Shown: piece after piece, positions 7,491 through 15,442 of the stretch
How the letters are laid out: every line of letters begins with the position of its first letter
Position numbering within the stretch: position 1 is the stretch's first letter
Assembly (NCBI GenBank): GCA_019118905.1
Contig: DWYA01000039.1
Coordinates: 1 to 19,590, forward strand
DNA from: Ruthenibacterium avium
GTDB lineage: Bacteria > Bacillota > Clostridia > Oscillospirales > Ruminococcaceae
Reading direction: 5' to 3'
DNA: 19,590 nucleotides
Made by a program: the position numbers and the translations under genes
Notes under the pieces: generated by a model
What the model was told of the DNA's origin: nothing
What the model saw: the letters and a program-made list of their open reading frames with translations, nothing else
Database searches by the model: none

Positions 7491-7544
7491 TTAGCAATAA
7501 ATCCCGCCTGTTTTAAAGCCAAAGCAGGCGCGATTCATTGCTAA
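7491..7544 (-). promoter_or_regulatory. Long leader hairpin upstream of pnp
   Basis: On the minus strand, the 20 bases at 7544-7525 (starting TTAGCAATGAATC) pair with the 20 bases at 7510-7491 (ending ATTTATTGCTAA). There are 18 Watson-Crick pairs, one G-U and one G-G mismatch, around a 14-base loop. The stem ends 41 bases before the pnp start. It resembles in form the leader stem of E. coli pnp, which RNase III cuts during PNPase autoregulation. Conservation of that mechanism here is inferred. Confidence 0.6.
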
Positions 7545-7578
7545 CAACCATCCCGCGAGCGAAAGGGTAAATACACCG

Positions 7579-7610
7579 AAAGGCAGACGGCGCAAACTCC
7601 GTCTGCCTTT
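7579..7610 (-). terminator. Terminator-like hairpin after rpsO
   Basis: AAAGGCAGACGG (7579-7590) pairs perfectly with CCGTCTGCCTTT (7599-7610) around an eight-base loop, 17 bases after the rpsO stop. The minus-strand tail is only TTTCGG, so read-through into pnp is likely. Confidence 0.65.
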
Positions 7611-7626
7611 TGGGAATTTCAAATGA

Positions 7627-7884
7627 TTACTTACGCAGACCCAGCTTTGCAATCAAAGCACGATAGCGCGCAATGTCCTTCTTCTGCAAATAAGCCAGCA
7701 GGTTGCGGCGACGGCCAACCATCTTCAGCAAGCCGCGGCGGCTGTGGTGGTCGTTCTTGTTCGCCTTCAGGTGCTCGGTCAGGTGGTTGATGCGTGCAGT
7801 GAGCAGCGCAACCTGAACCTCAGGAGAACCGGTATCGTTCTCGCTCATGCGTGCAGAAGCAATGATGTCTTGTTTGTTTTGCAT
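7627..7884 (-). CDS. rpsO: 30S ribosomal protein S15
   Basis: S15 binds the central domain of 16S rRNA early in 30S assembly. The 85-residue protein has the family hallmarks: GSPEVQVALLTARINHLTEHLK at the N-terminal half, then the highly conserved DHHSRRGLLKMVGRRRNLLAYL segment that contacts rRNA. It is a few residues shorter than the common 88-89 but complete. The start ATG at 7882-7884 has GAGG in a purine-rich stretch (AGGAAAGAGG) about eight bases upstream. It has a good promoter of its own and a structured leader of about 105 bases, consistent with the feedback control known for rpsO in several bacteria, and is followed by pnp. Confidence 0.97.
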   Translation of the reverse strand: MQNKQDIIASARMSENDTGSPEVQVALLTARINHLTEHLKANKNDHHSRRGLLKMVGRRRNLLAYLQKKDIARYRALIAKLGLRK

Positions 7885-7990
7885 AGTAAATCCTCTTTCC
7901 TGTTATTAAGATTAACCACGAACGCAGCGGAGGTACTCGCACAGGATGCGCCATCCACCGGGCACGGGTCAGCTGCCGAGACACGGCAAC
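7885..7990 (-). promoter_or_regulatory. Structured rpsO leader, possible S15 autoregulatory RNA
   Basis: From the predicted transcription start to the ATG the leader is about 105 bases and GC-rich. Short stems can be seen on the minus strand: GCCG-UGUCU-CGGC and GGAUG-GCG-CAUCC, with further partial pairing of CGGUGG and CCUCCG. S15 is known to repress its own mRNA in several bacterial groups by binding leader RNAs that mimic its rRNA site. I cannot match a specific known S15-leader class by eye. Confidence 0.35.
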
Positions 7991-7996
7991 ACCGTT

Positions 7997-8025
7997 ATGA
8001 TACCATATTTTCTTTCAAATATCAA
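7997..8025 (-). promoter_or_regulatory. Sigma-A type promoter for rpsO
   Basis: On the minus strand the -35 box TTGATA (8025-8020) and the -10 box TATCAT (8002-7997) are separated by 17 bases, matching the housekeeping consensus at 5 of 6 positions each. It lies between ribF and rpsO and points at rpsO. Confidence 0.75.
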
Positions 8026-8090
8026 CGGGGCGATAAGGAAAATTTGAAATTTTTTCGCCCTTTTCGCTATACAGAGCCAAACGCCAATCG

Positions 8091-8987
8091 TTATGGAAGT
8101 GTCTGTAAAAATTGTGCCGCACACTCACGCGCTTTTTCAGCCGCTCGGCCAATCATCGCCGCCAGCTCGTCCACACTGTCAAAGCGCTGCGTCGGCCAAA
8201 GATAAGAAAGCAGGTAAACCCGCACTTCCTTTTCATAAGCATCGCCGGAAAAATCAGGCAAAAAGGTTTCACACGTCACCATGCCGCTTGTATCCACCGT
8301 CGGACGTGTGCCAAGGCCCGTTGCCCCGGCATACCATGCGCCGTCCAAGCAAACCACCCCGGCATACACTCCGTGACACGGCACAAGCATTCCGCCCGCA
8401 AACTGCTGATTGATGGTGGGAAAGCCCAGCGTGCGGCCCAGCTGCTTGCCGTGGGTGACGGGCGAAGTGACACTGTACGGCTCACCTAAAAGCGCATTGG
8501 CCAGCGCGATGTCGCCGCTCTCCAAGGCAGCACGGATGCGCGTAGACGACACGGGCGCACCGTCCTGCAAAAGTGTCGGCACCGTGACCACTTGAATGCC
8601 CCGGCTTTCGCACAGCTCGTGCAAAAGGGCGACATTGCCCGCTTTGTGTGCGCCGAACGTGAAATCACCGCCTGTAAATACATACGCGGCATTCAGCTGG
8701 CGCACCAAAATCTGTTCGACAAATTCTTCCGGGGTCAAACGGCAAAATTCCTCAAACGCAGGCATCACGACACGCTGCACGCCGCACGCTTTCAAGCGGC
8801 GGCATTTTTCCTGCGGGGTCAAAATGGCCGCGCCCTTCCCCGCCCCGCCGTGGGGCAAAGTAAAAGTAAAGGCCGTTGGCGTCCAGCCGTGCGCCTTTGC
8901 CGCGCGCACAGCCGCTTCGACAACGGCACGATGTCCGAGATGAACCCCGTCAAAATAGCCCAGCGCCACTGCGCTTGCCTTACTCAC
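8091..8987 (-). CDS. ribF: Bifunctional riboflavin kinase / FAD synthetase
   Basis: RibF phosphorylates riboflavin to FMN and adenylates FMN to FAD. The N-terminal nucleotidyltransferase domain shows GYFDGVHLGHR (10-20, the HxGH type motif) and later SSTRIR; the C-terminal kinase domain shows GKQLGRTLGFPT followed by GVYAG. About 298 residues is normal. The start is uncertain: GTG at 8985-8987 has GGGAG eight bases upstream, while GTG at 8994-8996 overlaps the truB stop as GTGA but lies too close to that site. I prefer 8987. The usual MxNIGxxPT segment of the kinase domain reads GATGLGTRPT here. It follows truB directly, as in many bacteria. Confidence 0.94.
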   Translation of the reverse strand: MSKASAVALGYFDGVHLGHRAVVEAAVRAAKAHGWTPTAFTFTLPHGGAGKGAAILTPQEKCRRLKACGVQRVVMPAFEEFCRLTPEEFVEQILVRQLNAAYVFTGGDFTFGAHKAGNVALLHELCESRGIQVVTVPTLLQDGAPVSSTRIRAALESGDIALANALLGEPYSVTSPVTHGKQLGRTLGFPTINQQFAGGMLVPCHGVYAGVVCLDGAWYAGATGLGTRPTVDTSGMVTCETFLPDFSGDAYEKEVRVYLLSYLWPTQRFDSVDELAAMIGRAAEKARECAAQFLQTLP

Positions 8988-8992
8988 GGCGT

Positions 8993-9874
8993 TCACTCCC
9001 TTTCACAAAACAGCTTTTTCTGACGAAGCGAGCCGTCGGCCACAACACCGATGCCCAAAAATTCGTCCTCACAATAAATACGGTACTCCCCCGGCTGGGC
9101 GTTCACACGCGAAACCGGCGCACCATTTAAAAGGCGCTGCTTTTGTGCCGCAGTTACGCTGACGGCATCCAGCGCGGCAAACACGGTTTCAATGCCGAGC
9201 AGAAGCGTTTCCAAACGGCCTTCATCCTTTGCAGCTTGAATTTGCTCAAAGGAATATGCCTGCTCCAAGGGATAGCCGCTGGCCATGGTGCGGCGCAGCG
9301 CACTCATGGTGGCGGGAACGCCCAAAGCCCTGCCGATGTCCTCTAAGAGAACGCGCACATAAGTCCCTTTGCCGCAATGAATTTGCAGCCGGTATTCCAA
9401 CGCGCTCACGCGCTCTGTCAAAGAAAGCGAATGAATGACAATCGGGCGCGCTTTGCGCTCCACCGTTTCACCCTTGCGGGCAGCTTTATAAAGCGGCTGT
9501 CCGTTGATTTTCACCGCGGAATACATAGGCGGAACCTGCATTCCTTCCCCGAGAAACTGCCCCAAGACAGCGCGGACTGCCGCTTCGTCGATGCTCGCAG
9601 GCACAGCGCTTTCTTCCAGCACAGTTCCGGTGATGTCGCCTGTATCGGTGCGCTTTCCCAAAAGCATCACCGCGTCATAGCACTTGTCGCTGTTGGGCTG
9701 AAGATCCACCGCTTTGGCGGCGTTGCCGATAAAAACAGGCAGCACACCAGTCGCCATGGGATCCAGCGTTCCGCCATGGCCGATTTTCCTTGTTTTGCAA
9801 ATGCCGCGCAGCTTTGCCACCACATCGAAGGAGGTAAAGCCCTGCGGCTTATCAACAATCAGGATTCCGTGCAT
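8993..9874 (-). CDS. truB: tRNA pseudouridine(55) synthase
   Basis: TruB converts U55 in the T-loop of tRNAs to pseudouridine. The 293-residue protein begins with the family signature GILIVDKPQGFTSFDVV and has GHGGTLDPMATGVL at 32-45, with catalytic Asp D38. The later KGTYVRVLLEDIG and SALRRT segments belong to the same fold, and a small PUA-like domain forms the C-terminus. The ATG at 9872-9874 lies within the end of nrnA (16-base overlap), with GTGGAG about eight bases upstream, suggesting coupled translation. It is part of the nusA-infB-rbfA operon, where truB usually sits. Confidence 0.96.
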   Translation of the reverse strand: MHGILIVDKPQGFTSFDVVAKLRGICKTRKIGHGGTLDPMATGVLPVFIGNAAKAVDLQPNSDKCYDAVMLLGKRTDTGDITGTVLEESAVPASIDEAAVRAVLGQFLGEGMQVPPMYSAVKINGQPLYKAARKGETVERKARPIVIHSLSLTERVSALEYRLQIHCGKGTYVRVLLEDIGRALGVPATMSALRRTMASGYPLEQAYSFEQIQAAKDEGRLETLLLGIETVFAALDAVSVTAAQKQRLLNGAPVSRVNAQPGEYRIYCEDEFLGIGVVADGSLRQKKLFCERE

Positions 9875-10821
9875 AACACGCGCTCCACTTCACTTAAAAT
9901 CGCGGTGCGGGCATTTTCCAAGCTGCCCATAATTTCGCAGCCCGCCGCCTGTTTGTGGCCGCCGCCGCCCAAACGGCTGCAAATGGCCGAAGCGTCCACG
10001 CCCGGCACAGTGCGCACGCTGACTTTATAGCTGCTGCTGGGCTGCTGACGCATGGTGATGCCTACCTTCACACCCTCGATGGCGCGGGCAATGCCGGTAA
10101 CGCCTTCGATGTCGGTGGCGTCCGCGCCTGTCTGCGCAATTTGCTCGCGTGTTAAGCATACCACAGCACAGCGGTTGTCATAGTAATACGTCAAATTTTC
10201 CAGCGCCAAACGCTCGATGGCCAGCTGGCTGCGCGTTTTGCTTTCAAACAGCACACCGTTTAAGCGCACCAAATCCGCCCCCGCTTCAATCAAGCGTGCG
10301 GCTACTACATGGGTGCGCGCCGTGGTGTTGGCAAACTTAAAGCAGCCGGTGTCGGTGGAAACGCCGGTGTAAAGGCATTCCGCAATCATCGGTGTAATTT
10401 CCGCGTTCATGGCGCACAGCACATCATACATAATTTCCGCGGTTGCGGCCGCGTCACCTTGCAGCAGCATGGCGTCGGCGTAGCCGCCGTTGGAAGGATG
10501 ATGGTCGATACAAAGGTCGACGCGCTCGGAATACGGCTGAACGCCTTCCCCAAACAGCTGAATTCCAGCCACGTCAATCGCTACGACGTATTCCGGCTCA
10601 AAGGAACCGTCAAACAGTCCTAATTGTAAGTAGCGGTATTTTTCCGGAATATCATCGGAACACAGAACCGCCACGGTTTTGCCCAAATTTTTCAAAGCGT
10701 GAAACAGTGCGCCTGCACTGCCCAGCGTGTCGCCGTCCGGATTTTTGTGGCACAGCAGCAAAATACGGTCTTGGCGAAGCAGACGGGTGATGACGGTTTG
10801 AATATCCAATAATTCGCTCAT
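9859..10821 (-). CDS. nrnA: DHH/DHHA1 phosphoesterase, NrnA-like
   Basis: This 320-residue protein is a DHH-family phosphoesterase of the NrnA type, which degrades very short RNAs and, in some members, pAp or cyclic dinucleotide products. Metal-binding motifs are visible: HKNPDGD (25-31), D83 in VVAIDVAG, the DHH triad at 106-108 and STDTG (155-159). The DHHA1 domain carries GGGGHKQAAG at 285-294. The ATG at 10819-10821 has AGAGGA just upstream and gives MSELLDIQ; the longer open frame crosses a GC hairpin and is not used. It lies between rbfA and truB, the usual place in Firmicutes. Exact substrate cannot be read from sequence. Confidence 0.93.
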   Translation of the reverse strand: MSELLDIQTVITRLLRQDRILLLCHKNPDGDTLGSAGALFHALKNLGKTVAVLCSDDIPEKYRYLQLGLFDGSFEPEYVVAIDVAGIQLFGEGVQPYSERVDLCIDHHPSNGGYADAMLLQGDAAATAEIMYDVLCAMNAEITPMIAECLYTGVSTDTGCFKFANTTARTHVVAARLIEAGADLVRLNGVLFESKTRSQLAIERLALENLTYYYDNRCAVVCLTREQIAQTGADATDIEGVTGIARAIEGVKVGITMRQQPSSSYKVSVRTVPGVDASAICSRLGGGGHKQAAGCEIMGSLENARTAILSEVERVLCTES

Positions 10822-10846
10822 ACGTTCCTCTTTCTTCTTTTGCATT

Positions 10847-10872
10847 GCCCCGCTTGTCAGACAAGGCGGGGC
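10847..10872 (-). repeat. GC-rich hairpin between rbfA and nrnA
   Basis: GCCCCGCTTGTC (10847-10858) pairs with GACAAGGCGGGGC (10860-10872) with one bulged G. It lies in the 72-base gap and has no T-run on the minus strand, so it is more likely an mRNA processing or stability element than a strong terminator. Confidence 0.5.
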
Positions 10873-10893
10873 AGCGCGTTTACGCAAGGGGCA

Positions 10894-11244
10894 TTACTCG
10901 TGGTGCAGCCCCTGCAAAATTTCTCCGATATGCGCGGCGTAACGTGCGCCGTCATCGGCAATAAACCGAAACTCCGGTGTTTTGCGAATGTGCATCCGCT
11001 TGGCAATTTCGCTGCGGACATGGCCCGCCGCACGGTTCAGCGCTGCGGCAGCCTCCTTCGAGCCGTCCTCGCGCCCCATCATGCTGACATACACCTTTGC
11101 GCTGGACAAATCCGGCGCAACCTCAACACGCATGACGGACAGCAGCCCGCCTTGCAGCCGGGGGTCTTTCATGGTTCCGATGACACTGATCAGCTCGCGC
11201 TTCATGTCCTCGGACAAACGGCTCATATTTTTACTCTGCGGCAT
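10894..11244 (-). CDS. rbfA: 30S ribosome-binding factor A
   Basis: RbfA is a small KH-fold protein that binds the immature 30S subunit and helps 16S rRNA processing. The 116-residue product fits the family: SRLSEDMKRELISVIGTMKDPRL at the start, then SVMRVEVAPDLSSAKVYVS, then LNRAAGHVRSEIAKRMHIRKTPEFRFI. The ATG at 11242-11244 has AAAGGAGG a few bases upstream, a near-perfect ribosome binding site. It follows infB after 39 bases that contain a hairpin, matching the common infB-rbfA pair. Confidence 0.96.
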   Translation of the reverse strand: MPQSKNMSRLSEDMKRELISVIGTMKDPRLQGGLLSVMRVEVAPDLSSAKVYVSMMGREDGSKEAAAALNRAAGHVRSEIAKRMHIRKTPEFRFIADDGARYAAHIGEILQGLHHE

Positions 11245-11267
11245 GGTGGTTACCTCCTTTGCACGCG

Positions 11268-11283
11268 CGGGGCAAGCGCCCCG
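11268..11283 (-). repeat. Hairpin abutting the infB stop codon
   Basis: CGGGGC-AAGC-GCCCCG is a perfect 6 bp stem with a 4-base loop, touching the infB TAA (11284-11286). No T-run follows on the minus strand. The core GGCAAGCGCC is shared with the hairpin after nrdD. Confidence 0.5.
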
Positions 11284-13590
11284 TTAATCGCGATACTCCT
11301 CAATGATGAATGCCTCAAACACATCGCCCTCTTTGATGTCGGAGAACTTGACAAGGCCGATACCGCACTCGTAGCCGGTGGCCACTTCTTTCACGTCGTC
11401 TTTGAAGCGGCGCAGAGAATCAATTTCATCCTCTGCAATGACAATACCGTCACGCACCACGCGGATTTTGGCATTGCGTGTGACTTTGCCGTCCTGCACA
11501 TAGCAGCCCGCAATCGTACCGGCAGAAGAAATCTTAAACACGTTGCGCACTTCGGCACGTCCCAGCTCAACCTCACGATATTTCGGGGCGAGCATCCCCT
11601 TCATTGCATCGGTGACATCGTTGATGGCGTCGTAAATCACGCGGTACATGCGCATTTCGACTTCTGCCTGTGCGGCTTCCTCTTTGGCAATGGGATCCGG
11701 GCGCACGTTAAAGCCGATGATGATTGCGCCGCCGGCATTTGCCAGCATAACGTCTGACTTGTTGATGGCGCCGACGCCCGCGTGAATGACACGCACACGC
11801 ACTTCGTCATTGGTGATTTTTTCAAGGCTCTGCTTAACGGCCTCGGCACTGCCCTGCACGTCTGCCTTGACGATAATGGCAAGCTCTTTGCGCTCGCCCT
11901 CGGCAATCTGGCTGAACAGGTTGTCGAGCGTGACCTTCTTATAAGCGGCAAACTGTTTTTCCTTGGCTTCGGCAGCGCGGCGGTCGGCCAGCTCACGCGC
12001 CAGCTTCTCGTCCTCAACGGCGTCAAACAAATCGCCCGCGGCGGGCACTTCGGTCAAGCCGGTGATTTCCACGGGAGTGGACGGGCCGGCCTCTTTCAAA
12101 ATCTGACCTTGGTCGTCACGCATCACACGCACACGACCCACAGACGTACCGGCGATTACAATATCGCCCTGACGCAAGGTACCCTTTTGCACCAAAATGG
12201 TGGCAACAGGGCCTTGACCCTTGTCCAAACGCGCCTCGATGACAGCGCCTTTTGCACGGCGGTTGGGGTTGGCTTTCAGCTCCTTCACCTCGGCCACCAA
12301 GCTGATGTTCTCCAGCAAGTCCTGAATGCCCATGCCTGTCGCAGCGGAAACCGGCACACAGATGATGTCGCCGCCCCACTCCTCGGGAACCAGCTCATAT
12401 TTTGTGAGCTGCTCTTTGACCAGCTCCGGGTTTGCGGTGGGTTTATCCATCTTGTTGATGGCAACGATGATGGAAACGCCTGCCGCCTTTGCGTGGTTGA
12501 TGGACTCGACGGTCTGCGGCATGATGCCGTCGTCGGCAGCGACAACCAGCACGGCAATATCGGTCAGGTTTGCGCCGCGGGCACGCATGGAAGTAAATGC
12601 CTCGTGACCCGGCGTGTCAAGGAAGGTGATGGGCTTGCCGTTCACCGTCACTTGATAAGCACCGATGTGCTGCGTAATGCCGCCGGCCTCGCCTGCGGTG
12701 ACGCGCGTTTTGCGGATAGCGTCCAAGATAGAGGTTTTGCCGTGGTCAACGTGACCCATGACCACCACAACCGGCGGCCGCTCGCACAAATCTTCTTCTT
12801 TGTCCTCATCCGTTTCAAACAGACGTTCCTCGATGGTAACGTGAACCTCACGCTCCACCTTTGCGCCCAGCTCCTCGGCTACAAGGCTTGCGGTGTCGAA
12901 GTCGATCACTTCGCTGGCGGAAGCCATGACGCCGAGACCCATCAGCTTTTTAATCACCTGTGCCACGTTCACTTTCAAACGCACAGCCAGCTCGCCCACG
13001 GCGATTTCATCGGGAATGGAAACCTTGAGCTGTGCCTTGCGCGCTTTTTCCAACTGAATGCGCTGCAAACGCTCTGCCTCGGTTTCACGCTTTTTTTGGA
13101 ACTGCTGATTTTTGCCCAAGCGGTTTTTGCCGGTAAACTTCTGCTTGTTGCCGGCGGGCTGGGGCTTGCGGCGGTTTTCCACATTCTTGGTGGAAGCCAG
13201 CTCGGTATATTTTTCGTTGAACTTATCCAGGTTCACGTCCGCAGAAGAAGTGTCCACCGTCACGGTGACAACCTCACGCTTTTGCGGCGCGGGCTTTTGC
13301 TCTTTTTCAGGCTTAGGCATCCGCACACGCTCTTTGCGCTTTTGTGCGGGCTGCTTTGTGCTTTGCTTTTTGGGTTCTGCACTTTGCTGTGCACTGTTTA
13401 AATACTCGTCCAAACTTTGCACCTCTCCATCACGGGTGTAGTGTTCAAACACACGGTTCAGCTCCTGCTCAGTGAGCTGGCTGGTGTGCTTTTTCACCTC
13501 GCCTGTCCACTGGGTAAGCAGGTCGATCAAATCCTTATTTTGTACGCCAAGATCCTTGGCAAGGTCGCTCAGCTTATATTTAATGGTCAT
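11284..13590 (-). CDS. infB: Translation initiation factor IF-2
   Basis: IF-2 is the GTPase that brings initiator tRNA to the 30S subunit and promotes subunit joining. The 768-residue protein has an N-terminal IF2_N helix (KYKLSDLAKDLGV), a charged Lys/Gln/Glu-rich linker, a second IF2_N-type segment (ELAVRLKVNVAQVIKKL), and the G domain: GHVDHGKT at 279-286, then DTPGHEAF and NKMDKP. Domains II to IV follow to the C-terminus. The ATG at 13588-13590 has AAAGGAGG upstream and overlaps the ylxQ stop as ATGA. The longer open frame to 13752 overlaps ylxQ and is a shadow. Confidence 0.97.
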   Translation of the reverse strand: MTIKYKLSDLAKDLGVQNKDLIDLLTQWTGEVKKHTSQLTEQELNRVFEHYTRDGEVQSLDEYLNSAQQSAEPKKQSTKQPAQKRKERVRMPKPEKEQKPAPQKREVVTVTVDTSSADVNLDKFNEKYTELASTKNVENRRKPQPAGNKQKFTGKNRLGKNQQFQKKRETEAERLQRIQLEKARKAQLKVSIPDEIAVGELAVRLKVNVAQVIKKLMGLGVMASASEVIDFDTASLVAEELGAKVEREVHVTIEERLFETDEDKEEDLCERPPVVVVMGHVDHGKTSILDAIRKTRVTAGEAGGITQHIGAYQVTVNGKPITFLDTPGHEAFTSMRARGANLTDIAVLVVAADDGIMPQTVESINHAKAAGVSIIVAINKMDKPTANPELVKEQLTKYELVPEEWGGDIICVPVSAATGMGIQDLLENISLVAEVKELKANPNRRAKGAVIEARLDKGQGPVATILVQKGTLRQGDIVIAGTSVGRVRVMRDDQGQILKEAGPSTPVEITGLTEVPAAGDLFDAVEDEKLARELADRRAAEAKEKQFAAYKKVTLDNLFSQIAEGERKELAIIVKADVQGSAEAVKQSLEKITNDEVRVRVIHAGVGAINKSDVMLANAGGAIIIGFNVRPDPIAKEEAAQAEVEMRMYRVIYDAINDVTDAMKGMLAPKYREVELGRAEVRNVFKISSAGTIAGCYVQDGKVTRNAKIRVVRDGIVIAEDEIDSLRRFKDDVKEVATGYECGIGLVKFSDIKEGDVFEAFIIEEYRD

Positions 13591-13913
13591 GCGCGTTCCT
13601 CCTTTTGTGCCGTTTGCTCGGAAATGGCTTTCCTGCACAGATTGGCCAGCTCGCAGTCGGTTACGGCAAACACCACTGTGGGCTTTCTGGTAATCTGGTC
13701 CAATTCTTCTTTTGTCAGGCTCATGACATGAAACTCGGTCAAGCCTTCGCAAAACTCCTGCGCGTGGCGCAGGGTGCGCTCAGCGGCGTCGGCCGCACAT
13801 AAAACAAGGTCGGCTTTGCCCGTCATCACGCTTTCTTTCACGGGGTCAAACCCGGTTACCAGTGCACCGGCCTTGCGGCACAGCGAAAGCGCAAAGAGCA
13901 GTTTATTCCTCAT
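13587..13913 (-). CDS. ylxQ: L7Ae-family K-turn RNA-binding protein YlxQ
   Basis: This 108-residue protein belongs to the bacterial L7Ae/L30e/YlxQ family, which binds kink-turn RNAs; its cellular role in Firmicutes is not settled. It starts MRNKLLFALSLCRKAGALVTG, the typical family opening, and has a DLVLCAADAAERT segment that fits the fold. The ATG at 13911-13913 has AGGAGG six bases upstream. It overlaps rnpM by 11 bases and infB by four, so the three are very likely translated as a coupled block. The usual order nusA-ylxR-ylxQ-infB supports the call. Confidence 0.9.
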   Translation of the reverse strand: MRNKLLFALSLCRKAGALVTGFDPVKESVMTGKADLVLCAADAAERTLRHAQEFCEGLTEFHVMSLTKEELDQITRKPTVVFAVTDCELANLCRKAISEQTAQKEERA

Positions 13914-14184
13914 GCGGCTCCTCCTGTTCCATCTGCGCTTCCATCGCGTCGTAGACCTCTTGGGGAATCTGCACCTCCAGCGCACGCTCAAAGCGCTTGG
14001 CTTTGCGCGCTTTTACAAGGCAGGCTTTCGACGGGCAGACATACGCGCCCCGACCGGGCTGCTTGCCCTTTAAATCCAGCGAAACACTGCCGTCCGGGGC
14101 GCGCACCACGCGCACCAGCTCCTTTTTCGGTTTCGATTCTCCGCAGCCCGAGCAACGGCGCAGCGGGATTTTTTTCGGGGTCAT
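13903..14184 (-). CDS. rnpM: RNase P modulator RnpM (YlxR)
   Basis: This 93-residue protein is YlxR, recently renamed RnpM because it was reported to bind and modulate RNase P RNA. Visible hallmarks are RRCSGC at 9-14, KKELVRVVR, and GRGAYVC at 44-50 with a further Cys at 55, giving two Cys pairs as in the family. The last residues are acidic (AQMEQEEPHEE). The ATG at 14182-14184 has AAAGGAGG upstream. It follows nusA by 41 bases and overlaps ylxQ. Confidence 0.93.
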   Translation of the reverse strand: MTPKKIPLRRCSGCGESKPKKELVRVVRAPDGSVSLDLKGKQPGRGAYVCPSKACLVKARKAKRFERALEVQIPQEVYDAMEAQMEQEEPHEE

Positions 14185-14213
14185 GGAACTCCTCCTTTAC
14201 AGATTTGCGGCTG

Positions 14214-14225
14214 GCGGCAAACCGC
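14214..14225 (-). repeat. Short hairpin abutting the nusA stop codon
   Basis: GCGG-CAAA-CCGC touches the nusA TAA (14226-14228). The stem is only 4 bp, but its position matches the stop-adjacent hairpins after infB and pnp. No T-run follows. Confidence 0.35.
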
Positions 14226-15380
14226 TTATTCCTCGGTTTGCTCTGTTTGCTCGGCTTCGGTTTCCGTCTGCGGCTCGGCCTCGGTTTCGGGAACGCCGCT
14301 TTCCTTCTGCGCCGGGGCGCTGGGCTCCTCGCCGTAGTAACCGCTTTCAGGGCGAATGTCAATGTTGTAGCCTGTCAAACGGGCGCAAAGGCGTGCGTTT
14401 TGGCCTTTGTTGCCGATGGCAAGGCTCAGCTGATGGTCAGGCACTGTGACGCGGCAAGCCTTGGACTCGCCGTCCAAAATTTCCACGCCCACGACATTGG
14501 CCGGGCTGAGTGCCGCGCTGATAAATGCGGCGGGGTCTTCGCTCCAGCGCACAATGTCAATTTTCTCGCCACCCAGCTCGTCGACAATCTTTGCCACACG
14601 CTGGCCGCGCGGGCCGATGCAAGCGCCCACGGGATCGACGTTTTCATCCTTGCTCCAAACGGCCATTTTCGTGCGGGCGCCCGCCTCGCGGCTGATGGCC
14701 TTTACCTCTACGGTGCCGTCGAAAATCTCAGGCACTTCCATTTCAAACATGCGCTTGACCAGCCCCGGATGCGTGCGGCTGATCATCATACGCGGGCCGC
14801 GGTCGCCCTCGATGACGTCCACGACATACACTTTAATGTGCTGACCCTCGCGCAGCTGCTCGCCGGGTACCTGCTCATTGCGGGGAAGCACCGCAGTGCC
14901 GCCCTTGCTCAGCTCCACTGTGACTGTACCCTTTACCGGGTCGATGCTGTGAATCACCGCAGTGATAATCTCGTGTGCTTTCGACTGCATTTCTGCATAC
15001 ATTTGGCTGCGCTCGGCCTCTTTTAAGCCTTGGCGAATGACATGCTTTGCCGTCTGTGCGGCAATGCGGCCAAAGTCTTTTGTTTTCAAGGGGATATTGA
15101 ACATATCGCCCAGCTTTGTGGTGCGGCGCTTTGCCTGTGCTTCATTGAGGCTGATTTCCACGCGCGGGTCCTCCACCTCTTCCACTACCAGCTTGAGCAG
15201 GGTTACGTTGAACTTACCGGTTCTGGGGTCAATTTCCACCAGCACGTTTTCATCTTCAACGTCGTAATCCTTTTTGACCGCAATGACGATTGCATTTCGG
15301 ATTTTTTCCAGCAGATAGTCGGCGCTCAAGCCGCGCTCTGCTTCCAGCAGTGAAAGAGCCTCAAAAAATTCGCCGTTCAT
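14226..15380 (-). CDS. nusA: Transcription termination/antitermination factor NusA
   Basis: NusA binds RNA polymerase and modulates pausing, termination and antitermination. The 384-residue protein has the N-terminal polymerase-binding domain (EFFEALSLLEAERGLSADYLL onward), an S1 domain around 134-200, KH1 around 245-275 (GPRGQRVAKIVDELGGEKIDIV) and KH2 near 325 (AIGNKGQNARLCARLTGYNIDI). The last 35 or so residues are a Glu/Thr/Gln-rich tail. There are no additional acidic repeats of the proteobacterial type, normal for Firmicutes. The ATG at 15378-15380 is chosen because it gives the family N-terminus; the ribosome binding site (AAAGGGA) is weak and somewhat distant. It follows rimP after 62 bases. 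Confidence 0.95.
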   Translation of the reverse strand: MNGEFFEALSLLEAERGLSADYLLEKIRNAIVIAVKKDYDVEDENVLVEIDPRTGKFNVTLLKLVVEEVEDPRVEISLNEAQAKRRTTKLGDMFNIPLKTKDFGRIAAQTAKHVIRQGLKEAERSQMYAEMQSKAHEIITAVIHSIDPVKGTVTVELSKGGTAVLPRNEQVPGEQLREGQHIKVYVVDVIEGDRGPRMMISRTHPGLVKRMFEMEVPEIFDGTVEVKAISREAGARTKMAVWSKDENVDPVGACIGPRGQRVAKIVDELGGEKIDIVRWSEDPAAFISAALSPANVVGVEILDGESKACRVTVPDHQLSLAIGNKGQNARLCARLTGYNIDIRPESGYYGEEPSAPAQKESGVPETEAEPQTETEAEQTEQTEE

Positions 15381-15442
15381 TTTTCTAAACCATCCCTTTA
15401 TTGCATAATTTATTTTCAATTGCTTGCGCTTATTATGACTGA

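Noticed and set aside
5473..7494. 673-codon open frame on the plus strand opposite pnp
   Set aside because: It is fully antisense to a well-supported pnp, its product is rich in His, Gly and Ala with no recognisable family, and such long shadows are common opposite GC-rich genes.
8028..8060. Possible terminator after ribF formed by GGGCGA and TCGCCC
   Set aside because: The stem has a large interrupted interior and no T-run in the ribF direction, so it is not convincing.
11782..13401. 539-codon open frame on the plus strand opposite infB
   Set aside because: Antisense to infB, His/Leu-rich with no family resemblance and no convincing ribosome binding site.
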